Shown here: positions 1 to 9,059 of the stretch, in pieces
Layout of the letters: each line of letters starts with the position of its first letter
Position numbering within the stretch: position 1 is the stretch's first letter
From: Candidatus Epilinea brevis
GTDB taxonomy: Bacteria; Chloroflexota; Anaerolineae; Epilineales; Epilineaceae
DNA: 64,000 nt
Assembly (NCBI GenBank): GCA_016710785.1
Contig: JADJUE010000001.1
Location: 558,001 to 622,000 of the forward strand
Direction of reading: 5' to 3'
Made by a program: the position numbers and the translations under genes
The notes under the pieces: generated by a model
Databases searched by the model: none
What the model was told of the DNA's origin: nothing
Seen by the model: only the letters and a program-made list of their open reading frames with translations

Positions 1-1600
1 GGGCCAGGTCGGCATTGTCGTCCAGCAGGTAGCGGGCGTTGAGGAAGATCTGATCGATCTCGGCCAGCACCTGGTCGCGTTCATCCGCCAGGCTGTTGCT
101 GCCGGCCATCACCCCGATGAGGTCCGGCGGCAACAGGCCCTCGTCGTAGACGCAATGCGCCGCGGTCAGGATCCAGCTGGCGTCGATCACTGTGCCGCCG
201 CAGAAATGCCCGGTGGCGACATCAACCGGCGAAGCGAAGAGCGCCACCTGCCAGGGCCAGGCCTGGCGCGCCGCATCCCGCCCCCCGACCACCAGGGGCG
301 CGGCGGGTCGGCCGGGTCTGTCGCCACCCGGTCCGTCACCTCCCGGTCCGTCGCCACCGGGTCCGTCACCTCCCGGTCCGTCATCCTCCCGGCCGCCCCC
401 GTCCTCCCCGTCCCCGTCCTCCCAGTCCTCCCCGTCCGCTGCCGCGGGCTCGGCCGCCAGGGGCGAGCCCGGCTTGGACGGATCCTCGTCCACCGTGATG
501 CTCATCTCCCGGCCCTGACCCGGCGCCAGCGTTCCCAGCTGCCAGCGCACGGCGCCGCGCGCGAGGCTGCCGGCGTCGGAAGCCGCTACAAAGCGCAGGC
601 CGGGCGGCAGGACGTCCGACACGGTCAGGCCCGCCGCGGGCTCGCGCCCGGTGTTGCGTACCGCTACGGTGTACTGGAAGCGCTCTGCCGGACGGATGCT
701 TTCCGGTGCCGCAACACCCAGTTCCAGGTCGGGTCCACGGTCGGCCAGGGTGGCGCGGATCCAGTCCAGGTAGAAGGGGACGCTGGTGTACAGGGTGTAG
801 TTGTCCTCGCCGCCGCAGATGTCGGTGGTGCCGGCGCTGACCAGTCCCGCCAGGCGCCAGCTGCCGGCAGCGCCCACCACCAAAGGGCCGCCGCTGTCGC
901 CATAGCAGGAATCCTTGCCCAGGGCGCCGGCGCAGAGGCTCTCGCCGTCCAGCGTCGCGTCCGGATCGATGCGGCAGAGGGCCTCCGAGACCACCGGCAC
1001 CTCCACCTCGTGCAGCACGGTGGCATAGCTGCCGTCATCGACCATCCCCCAGCCCGTCACCCAGGCCGGCCGGCCGGTCTGCAGGGCCGCGTCGGCCGCG
1101 TCCTCCACCAGGCCGATGGGCAGCTCCCGGGCCGATGGCGCCACCCGCTCGGCCAGGCGCACCAACGCGATGTCGCCCGTCTCCAGCCCGGAATCGTAGT
1201 AATCGGGATGGATGATGATCTGGGCGGCGGCCACCCGGCGTCCATCGCCGGCCTCCAGGTCATGCATCCCCAGGCCCAGCTCGATGGTGGCGACATCGGT
1301 CTCGCCCAGGGCCCCGAAGCCCTCGACGCAATGGGCGGCGGTCAGCACCCATTCGGGGTCGATCAGGGTGCCGCCGCAATACTGGGCGTCCAGGTTCTCC
1401 GCCGTCTCGGCGTCCAGGATGGCCACCTGATGCGGCCATTCGCCGGGCTCCGCCGCCTTGCCGCCGATGATGTCGGGCTCGAAGAGGCTCACGGTCTCCC
1501 GCGCCTGGGCGCGGGGCGGCGCGGCCAGGGCCAAGCCCAGGACGACGGCCAAGGACCAGGACAGACAGCGCAGGGCGCGGGGCAGGCTACGGTCGAACAT
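1..1600 (-). CDS. Secreted tandem trypsin-like serine protease (3' end outside window)
   Basis: Read on the minus strand from ATG at 1600. A signal peptide (MFDRSLPRALRCLSWSLAVV... ending near AQA) is followed by a complete S1 trypsin domain: activation-site IIGG, catalytic His in LTAAHC (about 1328-1342) and catalytic Ser in GDSGGP (about 886-901). Next come a DUF11/CARDB-like beta domain, a Gly-Asp-Gly-Pro repeat linker, and a second trypsin domain beginning VVGG with its own LTAAHC at about 152-166. The frame stays open to base 1, so the second Asp/Ser and the C-terminus are missing here. Two protease domains in one exported chain are unusual; whether both are active cannot be judged from this piece. 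Expected location is extracellular. Plus-strand frames over this region are shadows. Confidence 0.88.
   Translation of the reverse strand, partial: MFDRSLPRALRCLSWSLAVVLGLALAAPPRAQARETVSLFEPDIIGGKAAEPGEWPHQVAILDAETAENLDAQYCGGTLIDPEWVLTAAHCVEGFGALGETDVATIELGLGMHDLEAGDGRRVAAAQIIIHPDYYDSGLETGDIALVRLAERVAPSARELPIGLVEDAADAALQTGRPAWVTGWGMVDDGSYATVLHEVEVPVVSEALCRIDPDATLDGESLCAGALGKDSCYGDSGGPLVVGAAGSWRLAGLVSAGTTDICGGEDNYTLYTSVPFYLDWIRATLADRGPDLELGVAAPESIRPAERFQYTVAVRNTGREPAAGLTVSDVLPPGLRFVAASDAGSLARGAVRWQLGTLAPGQGREMSITVDEDPSKPGSPLAAEPAAADGEDWEDGDGEDGGGREDDGPGGDGPGGDGPGGDGPGGDRPGRPAAPLVVGGRDAARQAWPWQVALFASPVDVATGHFCGGTVIDASWILTAAHCVYDEGLLPPDLIGVMAGSNSLADERDQVLAEIDQIFLNARYLLDDNADLA
314..388. repeat. 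Five 15-bp tandem units inside the double-trypsin gene
   Basis: Units of the form cggtccgtcacctcc repeat five times with small changes. On the minus strand they encode a Gly-Gly-Asp-Gly-Pro pentapeptide linker between the DUF11-like domain and the second trypsin domain. The 15-bp period keeps the frame, so length variation would only stretch the linker. Confidence 0.85.
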
Positions 1601-1700
1601 GCGAGACTCCATGGCGGCTCAGTCCGGAGGATCCTACCAGGGACCGCTCCGGTGACCAGTCCGGGACAGCGCAGCGGCTAAAGGCACCGCCGCGCACCCG

Positions 1701-2807
1701 TCAAGCATAGGCCATTCCAAAGCGGTTGGCGATGAACGCGGCATACGGAATGGTCTCCTGGCGCACCAGACCGGTCTGCTGGATGTGGCCGCCGGCATGC
1801 AGGTCCAGGACGGCGCAGATGCCGCTGGCGGTGCTCACCTGGATGGCGCCCCAGACGCGGCCGCCGATCTCGCGGAAGCGCATCTTGTGGGCGTAGGTGC
1901 GCTCGGTCAGCACGCCGCCCAGGTAGCCCACCGCGGAGACATAGACCAGCACCTGGTCCTCGGTGGTATGGGGTATGGTGCGCTCCAGGAGCGCCTTGAG
2001 CGCTTCGCGGTCCTCTTTGAATCGCAGGTCCTCCAGCAGGAAGGCGATCAGGTCCCGGTGGCCGGGGTAGCGGAGGGTCTTGTAGTCGGCGCGCTGGACC
2101 CTTCCCATCCAGCTGTCGGCCAGGGTGCCCAGGCCGCCGGAGGTGTTGAAGGCCTCGTAGGTTTCGCCGTCCAGGGTGATCGTCTCCATCCCCTCCAGGG
2201 CCGGGACCATGATCAGATGCCCGTCGACCACGGCCTCGCAGGGGTTGCAGTATTCGTTGATCAGGCCGTCGGTGCTCCAGGTGAGGTTGTATTTCAGGCG
2301 GTTGCGCGGATGCAGGGGCAAGGCGCCCACGCGCAGGTGCACCTGCTCCAAGGGCTCCATGCCCTCCGCCAGATGGGCGGCGACGATGGAGATGAAGCCG
2401 GGCGCCAGGCCGCATTGAGGGATGAACGCGGTGGCGGCGTCCTCGGCCAGCTTCATCACGCCCTTGGTGGTGTTCACATCCTCGGTCAGGTCCAGGTAAT
2501 GGGCCCCCACCACCCGCGCCGCCTCAGCGATGATCAGGTTGCAGCGGTAGGGCGCGCAGCTGACCATGTAGCGCTGCCCCTGCCCCAGGCGCACGAGGGT
2601 GGCCGGATCGGTGAAGTCGCCGGCCACACCGCGGGCGTTGGGGTAGAGCCGGCCGGCGGCGTCGCGCACCGCGGCCTCAGCCTGGCCGGCCTGAAGATCG
2701 ACGGCGGTCACGGCGTAGTCGCCGCTGGTGGCCAGCAGCTGGCAGACCAGGCGGCCGATCTTGCCGGTGCCCAGCACCAGCACGGGGATGGGTTCGTGAG
2801 CGGACAT
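1701..2807 (-). CDS. Saccharopine dehydrogenase-like NAD(P)-dependent oxidoreductase
   Basis: This is a 368-residue protein. It opens with a Rossmann nucleotide-binding motif (VLVLGTGKIGRLVCQLL) and continues with the family's typical 'VSCAPYRCNLIIAEAA' and 'GAHYLDLTED' segments, then 'CGLAPGF', which match saccharopine reductase/dehydrogenase folds. Members interconvert saccharopine with glutamate and aminoadipate semialdehyde or lysine, or act on related amino acids, but the substrate cannot be told from sequence. The frame extends upstream to 2978, but that extension is Pro/Arg-rich and looks non-coding; ATG at 2807 (MSAHEPIPVLVLG) begins just before the Rossmann strand and is preferred. 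It is divergent from the Trm112-like gene. No other lysine-pathway gene is adjacent. Confidence 0.85.
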   Translation of the reverse strand: MSAHEPIPVLVLGTGKIGRLVCQLLATSGDYAVTAVDLQAGQAEAAVRDAAGRLYPNARGVAGDFTDPATLVRLGQGQRYMVSCAPYRCNLIIAEAARVVGAHYLDLTEDVNTTKGVMKLAEDAATAFIPQCGLAPGFISIVAAHLAEGMEPLEQVHLRVGALPLHPRNRLKYNLTWSTDGLINEYCNPCEAVVDGHLIMVPALEGMETITLDGETYEAFNTSGGLGTLADSWMGRVQRADYKTLRYPGHRDLIAFLLEDLRFKEDREALKALLERTIPHTTEDQVLVYVSAVGYLGGVLTERTYAHKMRFREIGGRVWGAIQVSTASGICAVLDLHAGGHIQQTGLVRQETIPYAAFIANRFGMAYA

Positions 2808-2954
2808 GGCTAGGGGTGCTCCAGATGACGGCGGGTCGGGGGACCGGTCGATGGGTGAAAGGTGGTGGGTGGGCCGGTGGATGGGCACGGCAGGCCCTGC
2901 CCCTGCGCCGACGGATGATTGTGGTGCGGGGGCAGGATATGGGTCAAATGGCGC

Positions 2955-2984
2955 TTGGCAAGGCCCCCGGCGCGGCATTACAAT
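2955..2984 (+). promoter_or_regulatory. Putative promoter of the Trm112-like gene
   Basis: TTGGCA (2955-2960), an 18-base spacer, then TACAAT (2979-2984). Transcription would begin near 2991, about 110 bases before the ATG at 3101. Seen by eye only. Confidence 0.45.
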
Positions 2985-3100
2985 CTGGCGTCCGAGTCAA
3001 CCCGCCGGACGGGGTCGAACGGATCCGGCGCGGCGGCAGCCGTACCGCGAAGTCCCCGGGATCCGCCGAGGACAGCGATGCAAGGAAGAAGGGCGCGGAC

Positions 3101-3487
3101 ATGGGCAAGGCATTGAAGCGGCTGTTCAAGCTGGGAGCGCTGATCGGCGCCGTGGTGGCGCTGGCCAAGGGCGCAAAGTTGTTCAGCGGCAATCCCGCGG
3201 GCGTCGGCGGTGAAGGCTTCAGCTTCGACGAGGAAGGCGACGACCCCTACGCGGTCGACGAGTCCAAGCTGGGCGGCGAGGTGAGCACGGCGCTCCTGGA
3301 GCGGCTGGTCTGCCCCTTGGACAAGGGTCCGCTGACCCTGGTCGACAAGCAATGGCTGCTGAACCCGCGCAACGGTTACCGCTATCCCATCGTCGACGGC
3401 ATCCCGGTGATGCTGGTGGAGGTGGGCGAGCGCTACCGTCAGGGCGCGGGCGCCACGCCGTCCGCGGCTGTTCCGCCTCCAGCCTGA
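3101..3487 (+). CDS. Trm112-like/UPF0434 small protein with N-terminal hydrophobic segment
   Basis: This is a 128-residue protein. The C-terminal half carries the Trm112-like signature: LLERLVCPLDKGPL, then a strand, then YPIVDGIPVMLVEV. Only the first cysteine of the usual zinc ribbon is present (CPLDKGPL in place of CPxCKGxL, and no second Cys pair), as in actinobacterial relatives, so metal binding is doubtful. The first ~35 residues (KRLFKLGALIGAVVALAKGA) could be a membrane helix or amphipathic anchor, not typical of the family. The start is ATG at 3101 with AGGAAG upstream; the longer open frame from 2816 is unsupported. It lies 136 bp before ino1 on the same strand. The role may be as a methyltransferase partner, but that is inference. 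Confidence 0.75.
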   Translation: MGKALKRLFKLGALIGAVVALAKGAKLFSGNPAGVGGEGFSFDEEGDDPYAVDESKLGGEVSTALLERLVCPLDKGPLTLVDKQWLLNPRNGYRYPIVDGIPVMLVEVGERYRQGAGATPSAAVPPPA

Positions 3488-3623
3488 AGTCCGACACGCC
3501 GCCCCGCCTTCAGCGCTGCAACGGTCGCGGCCGGCCGCGACGGTCTGGGGTTGCCGTCGGGCTTCGTCCATCCGCTAGAACACTACCCAACGCATCCATC
3601 GTGACCAAAGCGAGGAACCTGTC

Positions 3624-4703
3624 TTGAGCAAGTCTGTCCGTGTGGCGATCATCGGCGTGGGAAACTGCGCCTCCTCCCTGGTGCAGGGGGTGCAATTCTA
3701 CCGCGGCGCCGATCCCAAAGTCGCCGTGCCGGGCCTGATGCACGTGGATCTGGGCGGCTACCATGTGGGCGACGTGCAGTTCAGCGCCGCGTTCGACATC
3801 GACGAAGAGAAGGTGGGCAAGGACCTCAGCCAGGCCATCTGGGCCGGTCAGAACAACACGATCAAGTTCGCCGAGGTGCCCGAACTGGGCGTGCCCGTGC
3901 AGCGCGGCATGACGCATGACGGCCTGGGCCATTACCTGAAGCAGCGGATCCACAAGGCCGACGGACAGACCAGCCCGGTGACGCAGATCTTGAGGGACAC
4001 CGGTACGGACGTAGTGGTGAACTACCTGCCGGTGGGCTCGGAGATGGCCACCAAATGGTACGTGGAGCAGGTGCTGGAGGCGGGCTGCGCCTTCGTGAAC
4101 TGCATCCCGGTGTTCATCGCCCGCGAGAAATACTGGCAGGCGCGCTTCGTGGAACGTGGCTTGCCGATGATCGGCGACGATATCAAGAGCCAGGTGGGGG
4201 CCACGATCGTGCACCGCGTGCTGGCCAACCTGTTCCAGGACCGCGGCGTGCGCCTGGAGCGCACCAGCCAGCTGAACGTGGGCGGCAACATGGACTTCTA
4301 CAACATGCTGGAGCGCCAGCGGCTGGAGTCCAAGAAGATCTCCAAGACCAACGCGGTCATCAGCCAGCTGGATTACGAGATGGACCCGGACAACGTCTAC
4401 ATCGGGCCCTCGGATTACGTGCCCTGGCTGACGGACCGCAAGTGGGCCTACATCCGCCTGGAAGGCCGCGCCTTCGGCGACGTGCCCTTGAACGTCGAGC
4501 TGAAGCTGGAAGTCTGGGATTCGCCCAACTCAGCGGGCGTGGTGATCGACGCGGTGCGCCTGGCCAAGCTGGGCCTGGACCGCGGCCTCTCGGGTACCCT
4601 GGAAGGCCCTTCGGCCTACCTGATGAAGAGCCCGCCCATCCAGCATCCGGACGAAGTGGCGCGAGAGATGGTGGAGGCCTACATCGCGGGCCCGGCGGCG
4701 TGA
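3624..4703 (+). CDS. ino1: Inositol-3-phosphate synthase, actinobacterial type
   Basis: Converts glucose-6-phosphate to myo-inositol-1-phosphate using NAD+, the first step towards inositol lipids or other inositol compounds. The 359-residue protein begins VRVAIIGVGNCASSLVQG (the NAD-binding glycine motif of the family) and carries the conserved NYLPVGSE, CIPVFIA, GDDIKSQVGATI, TSQLNVGGNMDF and WDSPNSAGVVIDA(VR) blocks, as in the short actinobacterial/archaeal class. The start is TTG at 3624, directly before the first conserved strand; no ATG is better placed. The stop overlaps the GTG start of the next gene (GTGA, 4700-4703), so the two are probably translationally coupled. Confidence 0.95.
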   Translation: MSKSVRVAIIGVGNCASSLVQGVQFYRGADPKVAVPGLMHVDLGGYHVGDVQFSAAFDIDEEKVGKDLSQAIWAGQNNTIKFAEVPELGVPVQRGMTHDGLGHYLKQRIHKADGQTSPVTQILRDTGTDVVVNYLPVGSEMATKWYVEQVLEAGCAFVNCIPVFIAREKYWQARFVERGLPMIGDDIKSQVGATIVHRVLANLFQDRGVRLERTSQLNVGGNMDFYNMLERQRLESKKISKTNAVISQLDYEMDPDNVYIGPSDYVPWLTDRKWAYIRLEGRAFGDVPLNVELKLEVWDSPNSAGVVIDAVRLAKLGLDRGLSGTLEGPSAYLMKSPPIQHPDEVAREMVEAYIAGPAA

Positions 4704-5677
4704 GTTCCCGGCCCTTGGTCTACCTCACCCGGCCCTTGCCGGAGGGGGCGGTCGAAGCCCTGGCGCCGCATTGCGAGATCGCGATGTACCCGCTGGACGA
4801 GCCCGTGCCGCCGGACGTGCTGCGCGCCGCTCTGGCAGACAGCGAGGGCCTGTACTGCCTGCTGACGGACCGTATCGACGCGGCGCTGCTGGAAGCGGCG
4901 CCGCGTCTGCGGGTGATCAGCCAGATGGCGGTGGGCTATGACAACATCGACGTGGCGGCCTGCACGGCGCGGGGCATCCCGGTGGGCAACACGCCGGGGG
5001 TGCTGACGGAGACCACCGCCGACCTGACCTTCGCCCTGATGCTGGCCACGGCCCGGCGCGTGGTGGAAGCGGCGGAAGCGGTGCATTCGGGCCAATGGCG
5101 CAGCTGGCGCCCGACCTGGCTGATCGGCGCCGACGTCTGGGGGGCCACCCTGGGCATCGTGGGCATGGGGCGCATCGGGGCGGCGGTGGCGCGGCGGGCG
5201 GCGGGCTTCGGCATGCGCATCCTCTACCACAACCGCAGCCAGACGGCGGAGGCGGCGGCCCTGGGCGCTGAGTGGGTGCCGTTGGACGAGCTGCTGGCGC
5301 AGAGCGACTTCGTCAGCCTGCATTGCCCATTGACGGCGGAGACGACGGGGCTGGTGGACGAGGCCTTCCTGCGTGGGATGAAGCGGTCGGCCATCTTCAT
5401 CAACACGGCGCGCGGTCCAATGGTGGACGAGGCGGCGCTCTATCGCGCCCTGAGCGAGGGCTGGATCCACGCCGCGGGGCTGGACGTCACGGCAGTGGAG
5501 CCGATCCCGATGGACTCGCCGCTCTTGACGCTGCCCAATTGCCTGATCCTGCCGCATGTGGGATCGGCCACGGTCGCCACGCGGCGGAAGATGGCCCTGA
5601 TGGCGGCGGACAACCTGCTGGCGGGCCTGGCGGGCAAGCGGTTGCCGAACTGCGTGAACCCGGAGGTGTACGGGTGA
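4700..5677 (+). CDS. D-isomer 2-hydroxyacid dehydrogenase (glyoxylate/hydroxypyruvate reductase-like)
   Basis: This is a 325-residue NAD(P)-dependent oxidoreductase of the 2-hydroxyacid dehydrogenase superfamily. The nucleotide-binding motif is LGIVGMGRIGAAVARRA (about residues 152-168). The catalytic Arg lies in NTARGPMVDE, the Glu in DVTAVEP, and the His in LILPHVGSAT. Length and motif spacing fit glyoxylate/hydroxypyruvate reductases; the substrate is inferred only. The start is GTG at 4700, overlapping the ino1 stop by four bases. The same frame is open back to 4055 inside ino1, but that part is a shadow. The coupling to ino1 suggests co-expression rather than a shared pathway. Confidence 0.9.
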   Translation: MSSRPLVYLTRPLPEGAVEALAPHCEIAMYPLDEPVPPDVLRAALADSEGLYCLLTDRIDAALLEAAPRLRVISQMAVGYDNIDVAACTARGIPVGNTPGVLTETTADLTFALMLATARRVVEAAEAVHSGQWRSWRPTWLIGADVWGATLGIVGMGRIGAAVARRAAGFGMRILYHNRSQTAEAAALGAEWVPLDELLAQSDFVSLHCPLTAETTGLVDEAFLRGMKRSAIFINTARGPMVDEAALYRALSEGWIHAAGLDVTAVEPIPMDSPLLTLPNCLILPHVGSATVATRRKMALMAADNLLAGLAGKRLPNCVNPEVYG

Positions 5678-5724
5678 CGGGGTCGCGGATGAGGCGGACG
5701 GGCCACCGGAACTGAACCGCAGCG

Positions 5725-6420
5725 ATGGCCAACCGCCTGTCCAAGGCCGCCAAGGCGGCCCGCATCCAGGAGATCCTGGACGATCTCTACCCGGCCCCGG
5801 CCATCCCGCTGTTGCATGCGGATCCGTTCTCCCTGCTGGTGGCGGTGCTGCTGTCGGCGCAGACGACGGACAAGAAGGTGAACGAGGTGACGCCGCGGCT
5901 GATGGCCCTGGCCCCCACTCCGGCGGCCCTGGCGGCCCTACCGGAGGAGCGGATCCGCGAAATCATCCGCGAGGTGGGCCTGGCGCCGCAGAAGGCGAAG
6001 GCCTTGAAGGGGCTGGGAGCGATGCTGGCGGCGGAGCACGGCGGACAGGTGCCGCGAGACATGGCGGCCCTGGAGCGGCTGCCGGGGGTGGGGCACAAGA
6101 CGGCCTCGGTGGTAATGGCGCAGGCCTTTGGGGAGCCTGCTTTTCCGGTGGACACGCATATCCATCGTCTGGCGGCCCGCTGGGGGCTATCGGACGGGCA
6201 TTCGGTGGCGCGGACGGAGGCGCAGCTGAAGGCGGCTTTTGGACGGGAATCCTGGAATCTGCTGCACTTGCAGATGATCTACTTCGGGCGTGAGTATTGC
6301 CCGGCGCGGGGGCACGATCTGGACGGCTGCCCGATCTGCGGGTGGGCGGCGACGAAGGCGCGTAAGGCGGCGGAGAAGCGGGCGGGGACGGGAAAAGGGG
6401 TGCGGAACGCGGTGGCGTGA
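5725..6420 (+). CDS. nth: Endonuclease III, DNA glycosylase/AP lyase
   Basis: Base-excision repair enzyme removing oxidised pyrimidines. The 231-residue protein has the helix-hairpin-helix LPGVGHKTA with the catalytic Lys, and the catalytic Asp in FPVDTHIHRLA. The C-terminal cluster region reads EYCPARGHDLDGCPICGW: three cysteines with spacing C-x9-C-x2-C and no fourth cysteine, instead of the classical C-x6-C-x2-C-x5-C. The [4Fe-4S] cluster is therefore probably absent or altered; similar variants exist in some bacteria. The start is ATG at 5725, 47 bp after the dehydrogenase stop, probably the same transcript. Confidence 0.93.
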   Translation: MANRLSKAAKAARIQEILDDLYPAPAIPLLHADPFSLLVAVLLSAQTTDKKVNEVTPRLMALAPTPAALAALPEERIREIIREVGLAPQKAKALKGLGAMLAAEHGGQVPRDMAALERLPGVGHKTASVVMAQAFGEPAFPVDTHIHRLAARWGLSDGHSVARTEAQLKAAFGRESWNLLHLQMIYFGREYCPARGHDLDGCPICGWAATKARKAAEKRAGTGKGVRNAVA

Positions 6421-6800
6421 CCCCCGACGACTGGACAGCTGGGGCCGAACGATCGGGCGGTTCCGGCACCATTGGCCTCCGCCCCCGCCCGCACCTCCAC
6501 ATCCCCGACCCGAGCACATCGTCTTATCTGCGCGAGGGCGGAGCGGAGGTCGGCGGCATTTTCCTGGGCCAGCGGATGGGGCTCGGGGCGGGATGGGCCA
6601 CGGCTGGCGCCCTGCCAACTGCCCGTTGTATTCTATGCCGACCACGGCTCGGCTCCCCGGCGGATCAGGGGGTATCACCCCATCCGCCCGGGCCGCGTGT
6701 GTCTAGCTCCTCTTCCGCTCTGTCCCAGCGCGGCCCTGCCCAAGGCCATGACGATGGCCCCCTCAGCGACGATGGCCCCCTCAGCAAGGAGAGCCTGAAC

Positions 6801-8606
6801 GTGAAGTCAAGAAATGTGTGGCGTTGGACCCTCTGGGTCCTCGGCCTGCTGACCGTCTCTGCCCTGACCCAGTTCAGGCCCGCCACCGTGGCGGAGTCCG
6901 TCCCGAACACCACCCGCGCCGGCGCGGCCATCGTGGCATCGACCTCCGCCATGACTCTGGCTCAAGGTGACATCGCCTTCACCAGCAACCGAGACGGCAA
7001 CTCCGAGATCTATGTCATGAAGGCCAACGGCAGCGGCCAGACACGCCTGACCAACAACGCGGCGGAGGATTTTCACCCGGCCTGGTCGCCCAGTGGCCGG
7101 CAGATCGCCTTTGCCAGCACCCGCGACGGCAATGAAGAAATCTACGTGATGAACGCCGATGGGAGCGGCCAGACCCGACTGACCAGCAACGCAGCGGTGG
7201 ATTACGAGCCGGCCTGGTCGCCCAGTGGCGGGCAGATCGTCTTTGCCAGCCTGCGCGACGGCAACATCGAAATCTATGCGATGAACGCGGACGGGACCGG
7301 TCAGACCCGACTGACCGATAGCACGGCCAACGACGCGAAGCCGATGTGGTCGCCTGACGGCCGGAAGATTGCCTTCCACAGCAATCGCGATGGCAACTAC
7401 GAGATTTACGTGATGAACGCCGACGGCACCAGCCCCAACCGCCTGACCCATATCGCCGCGGATGATGCCGAGCCGGCCTGGTCGCCCAACGGCCAGCGCA
7501 TCGCCTTCCGAAGTTACCGTGATGGCAACCACGAGATCTACGTGATGAACGTCGACGGCACCGGCCAGACTGGCTTGACCAAGAACCAGGCCGATGACTT
7601 CCAGCCGGTCTGGTCGCCGGACGCCAGGCGCATCGCCTTCTTCAGCAACCGCGACGGCAACCACGAGATCTACACCATGGCTGCCGATGGCAGCGACCAG
7701 ATCCGCCTCACCCATCAGGCGGCGGTTGACGGTCACCCGGCATGGAGCTGGGGATCTGACGAAGGGATGATCGCCTTCGCGAGCTACCGCGATGGCAACT
7801 CAGAGATCTACGTCATGCAACCCGACGGAAGCGGCCAGACGCGACTGACCAACACGCCGGCCCGCGAGGATGCCCCGGAGTGGTCGCCCGATGGCCGCCG
7901 CATCATCTTCCAAAGTGACCGCGACGGCAGTGACGAGATCTACGTCATGAATGCCGATGGGAGCGGCCGGACCCATCTGACCACCAACAGCCAAGTGAGT
8001 GGAACCACCTTGTCCTGGTCGCCTGATGGCCGGCGGATCTTGTTTGTCAGCACCCGCGACGGCGACCAGGATATCTATGTCATCAACGCCGACGGCAGTG
8101 GCGAGAGCCAGCTGACCCACAACGATGACATGGACGACTACCCCGACTGGTCGCCTGACGGTCGGAAGATCTGTTTCACCAACAATCGCACCAACAGCCC
8201 CGATGTCTATGTCATGAATGCTGATGGGAGCAACCAGACTCGCCTCACCGATAGCAGTGCAGGGTATCCGAGCTGGTCGCCCGACGGCAGGCGCATTGTA
8301 TTCACGAGTCCGAGGACGACTCCCCAGCGCCTGGAGTGGGAGATCACCGTCATGAATGCTGACGGGAGCGGCAAGACCGTCCTGACCAACAACGCGACGG
8401 ATGAGGAGGAGCCAACTTGGTCGCCGGATGGCAAGCGCATCGTCTTCCGCACTGAACGGAACCGCAACCTGGATATCTACATCATGGCTGCCGACGGCAG
8501 TGGCGAGACCCGCCTGACCAACGACGTGGGCGCTGACTATCAACCCGCATGGGGTGGTTCTTCGCAGCCCGAGGTTGTAGTCTTCCTGCCACGGATCCAG
8601 AAGTAG
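6801..8606 (+). CDS. Exported PD40/TolB-like beta-propeller protein with C-terminal FLP tag
   Basis: This is a 601-residue protein. A signal peptide (WRWTLWVLGLLTVSALTQF) is followed by twelve tandem ~44-residue repeats, each reading roughly IAFxSxRDGNxEIYVMNADGSGQTRLT...PAWSPDGR, the PD40/WD40-like repeat seen in TolB. Twelve repeats could make two six-bladed propellers. It ends PEVVVFLPRIQK, matching the Leu-Pro tag seen in other exported proteins of this window. The start is GTG at 6801 with AAGGAG at 6787-6792; the open frame continues upstream to 6417, but that part reads as non-coding and contains an 18-bp direct duplication (6751-6786). No Tol-Pal genes are nearby, so a TolB role is not implied; probably an extracellular or surface binding protein. 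Confidence 0.85.
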   Translation: MKSRNVWRWTLWVLGLLTVSALTQFRPATVAESVPNTTRAGAAIVASTSAMTLAQGDIAFTSNRDGNSEIYVMKANGSGQTRLTNNAAEDFHPAWSPSGRQIAFASTRDGNEEIYVMNADGSGQTRLTSNAAVDYEPAWSPSGGQIVFASLRDGNIEIYAMNADGTGQTRLTDSTANDAKPMWSPDGRKIAFHSNRDGNYEIYVMNADGTSPNRLTHIAADDAEPAWSPNGQRIAFRSYRDGNHEIYVMNVDGTGQTGLTKNQADDFQPVWSPDARRIAFFSNRDGNHEIYTMAADGSDQIRLTHQAAVDGHPAWSWGSDEGMIAFASYRDGNSEIYVMQPDGSGQTRLTNTPAREDAPEWSPDGRRIIFQSDRDGSDEIYVMNADGSGRTHLTTNSQVSGTTLSWSPDGRRILFVSTRDGDQDIYVINADGSGESQLTHNDDMDDYPDWSPDGRKICFTNNRTNSPDVYVMNADGSNQTRLTDSSAGYPSWSPDGRRIVFTSPRTTPQRLEWEITVMNADGSGKTVLTNNATDEEEPTWSPDGKRIVFRTERNRNLDIYIMAADGSGETRLTNDVGADYQPAWGGSSQPEVVVFLPRIQK

Positions 8607-9059
8607 CGGCTCGCCCTTGCTGGCTGACCGGGTGACAGATGGAGCGCATCGAGCCGCACCGACTGCGTGCCTTGATCCTGGATAACCTCGCCCGCTACCC
8701 AGCCTCGTCGAGCCCCGACATCCCCGATCTGTCCAATAGAGCAGCACCGCTCCCCATGCAGTCGTCGCCCTCCAACTCGCGACGTCATAACGCCAGACGT
8801 CAGCCTTCCGGTCGTCTCCATGGGCCACGCGACGCGCGCTGTTCCAGGGTAGCGGGCCGGTCCCAGGCTGCGCTCAAGCCTGTCAAGACCGGCAAGCAGC
8901 ACGCCTGTCAGACCGTCCCGCCTTCATGCCCGCCCCAATCGCAGCGCATCGCCCCGTTGCCGGCCCTGTCCCGCCGGCCCGATATCCAGCCACGCACGAT
9001 GCCCCTATGTTTGGAGGAAGCGCTTGATTTCGCCGCCTTCGTGAAGTCCTTGAGACGAA
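8607..9059 (+). other. Gene-poor stretch with a possible antitoxin remnant
   Basis: An open frame runs from 8639 to 9073, but its composition (Arg/Pro/Ser-rich, no recognisable fold) looks mostly non-coding. Only the last ~20 residues, in-frame ATG at 8999 encoding MPLCLEEALDFAAFVKSL, resemble the C-terminal end of small antitoxins (EALDF-xxF motif). They overlap the start of the RelE-like gene by 14 bases, as antitoxin-toxin pairs often do. This may be a degraded or N-terminally lost antitoxin. Nothing else is evident here. Confidence 0.35.

Noticed and set aside
314..388. CRISPR-like repeats
   Set aside because: Units are 15 bp without spacers and encode an in-frame peptide linker.
155..1681. 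508-residue plus-strand open frame over the left end
   Set aside because: It is antisense to a clear trypsin-family gene whose motifs are in one continuous minus frame; the plus-strand translation has no fold and reflects GC-rich third positions.
4055..4699. Long N-terminal extension of the 2-hydroxyacid dehydrogenase inside ino1
   Set aside because: Arg/Gly-rich out-of-frame reading of ino1; the family starts at the GTG overlapping the ino1 stop.
6801..8606. Calling the PD40 protein TolB
   Set aside because: No TolA, TolQ, TolR or Pal genes nearby, no outer-membrane evidence, and twelve repeats instead of the usual TolB arrangement.
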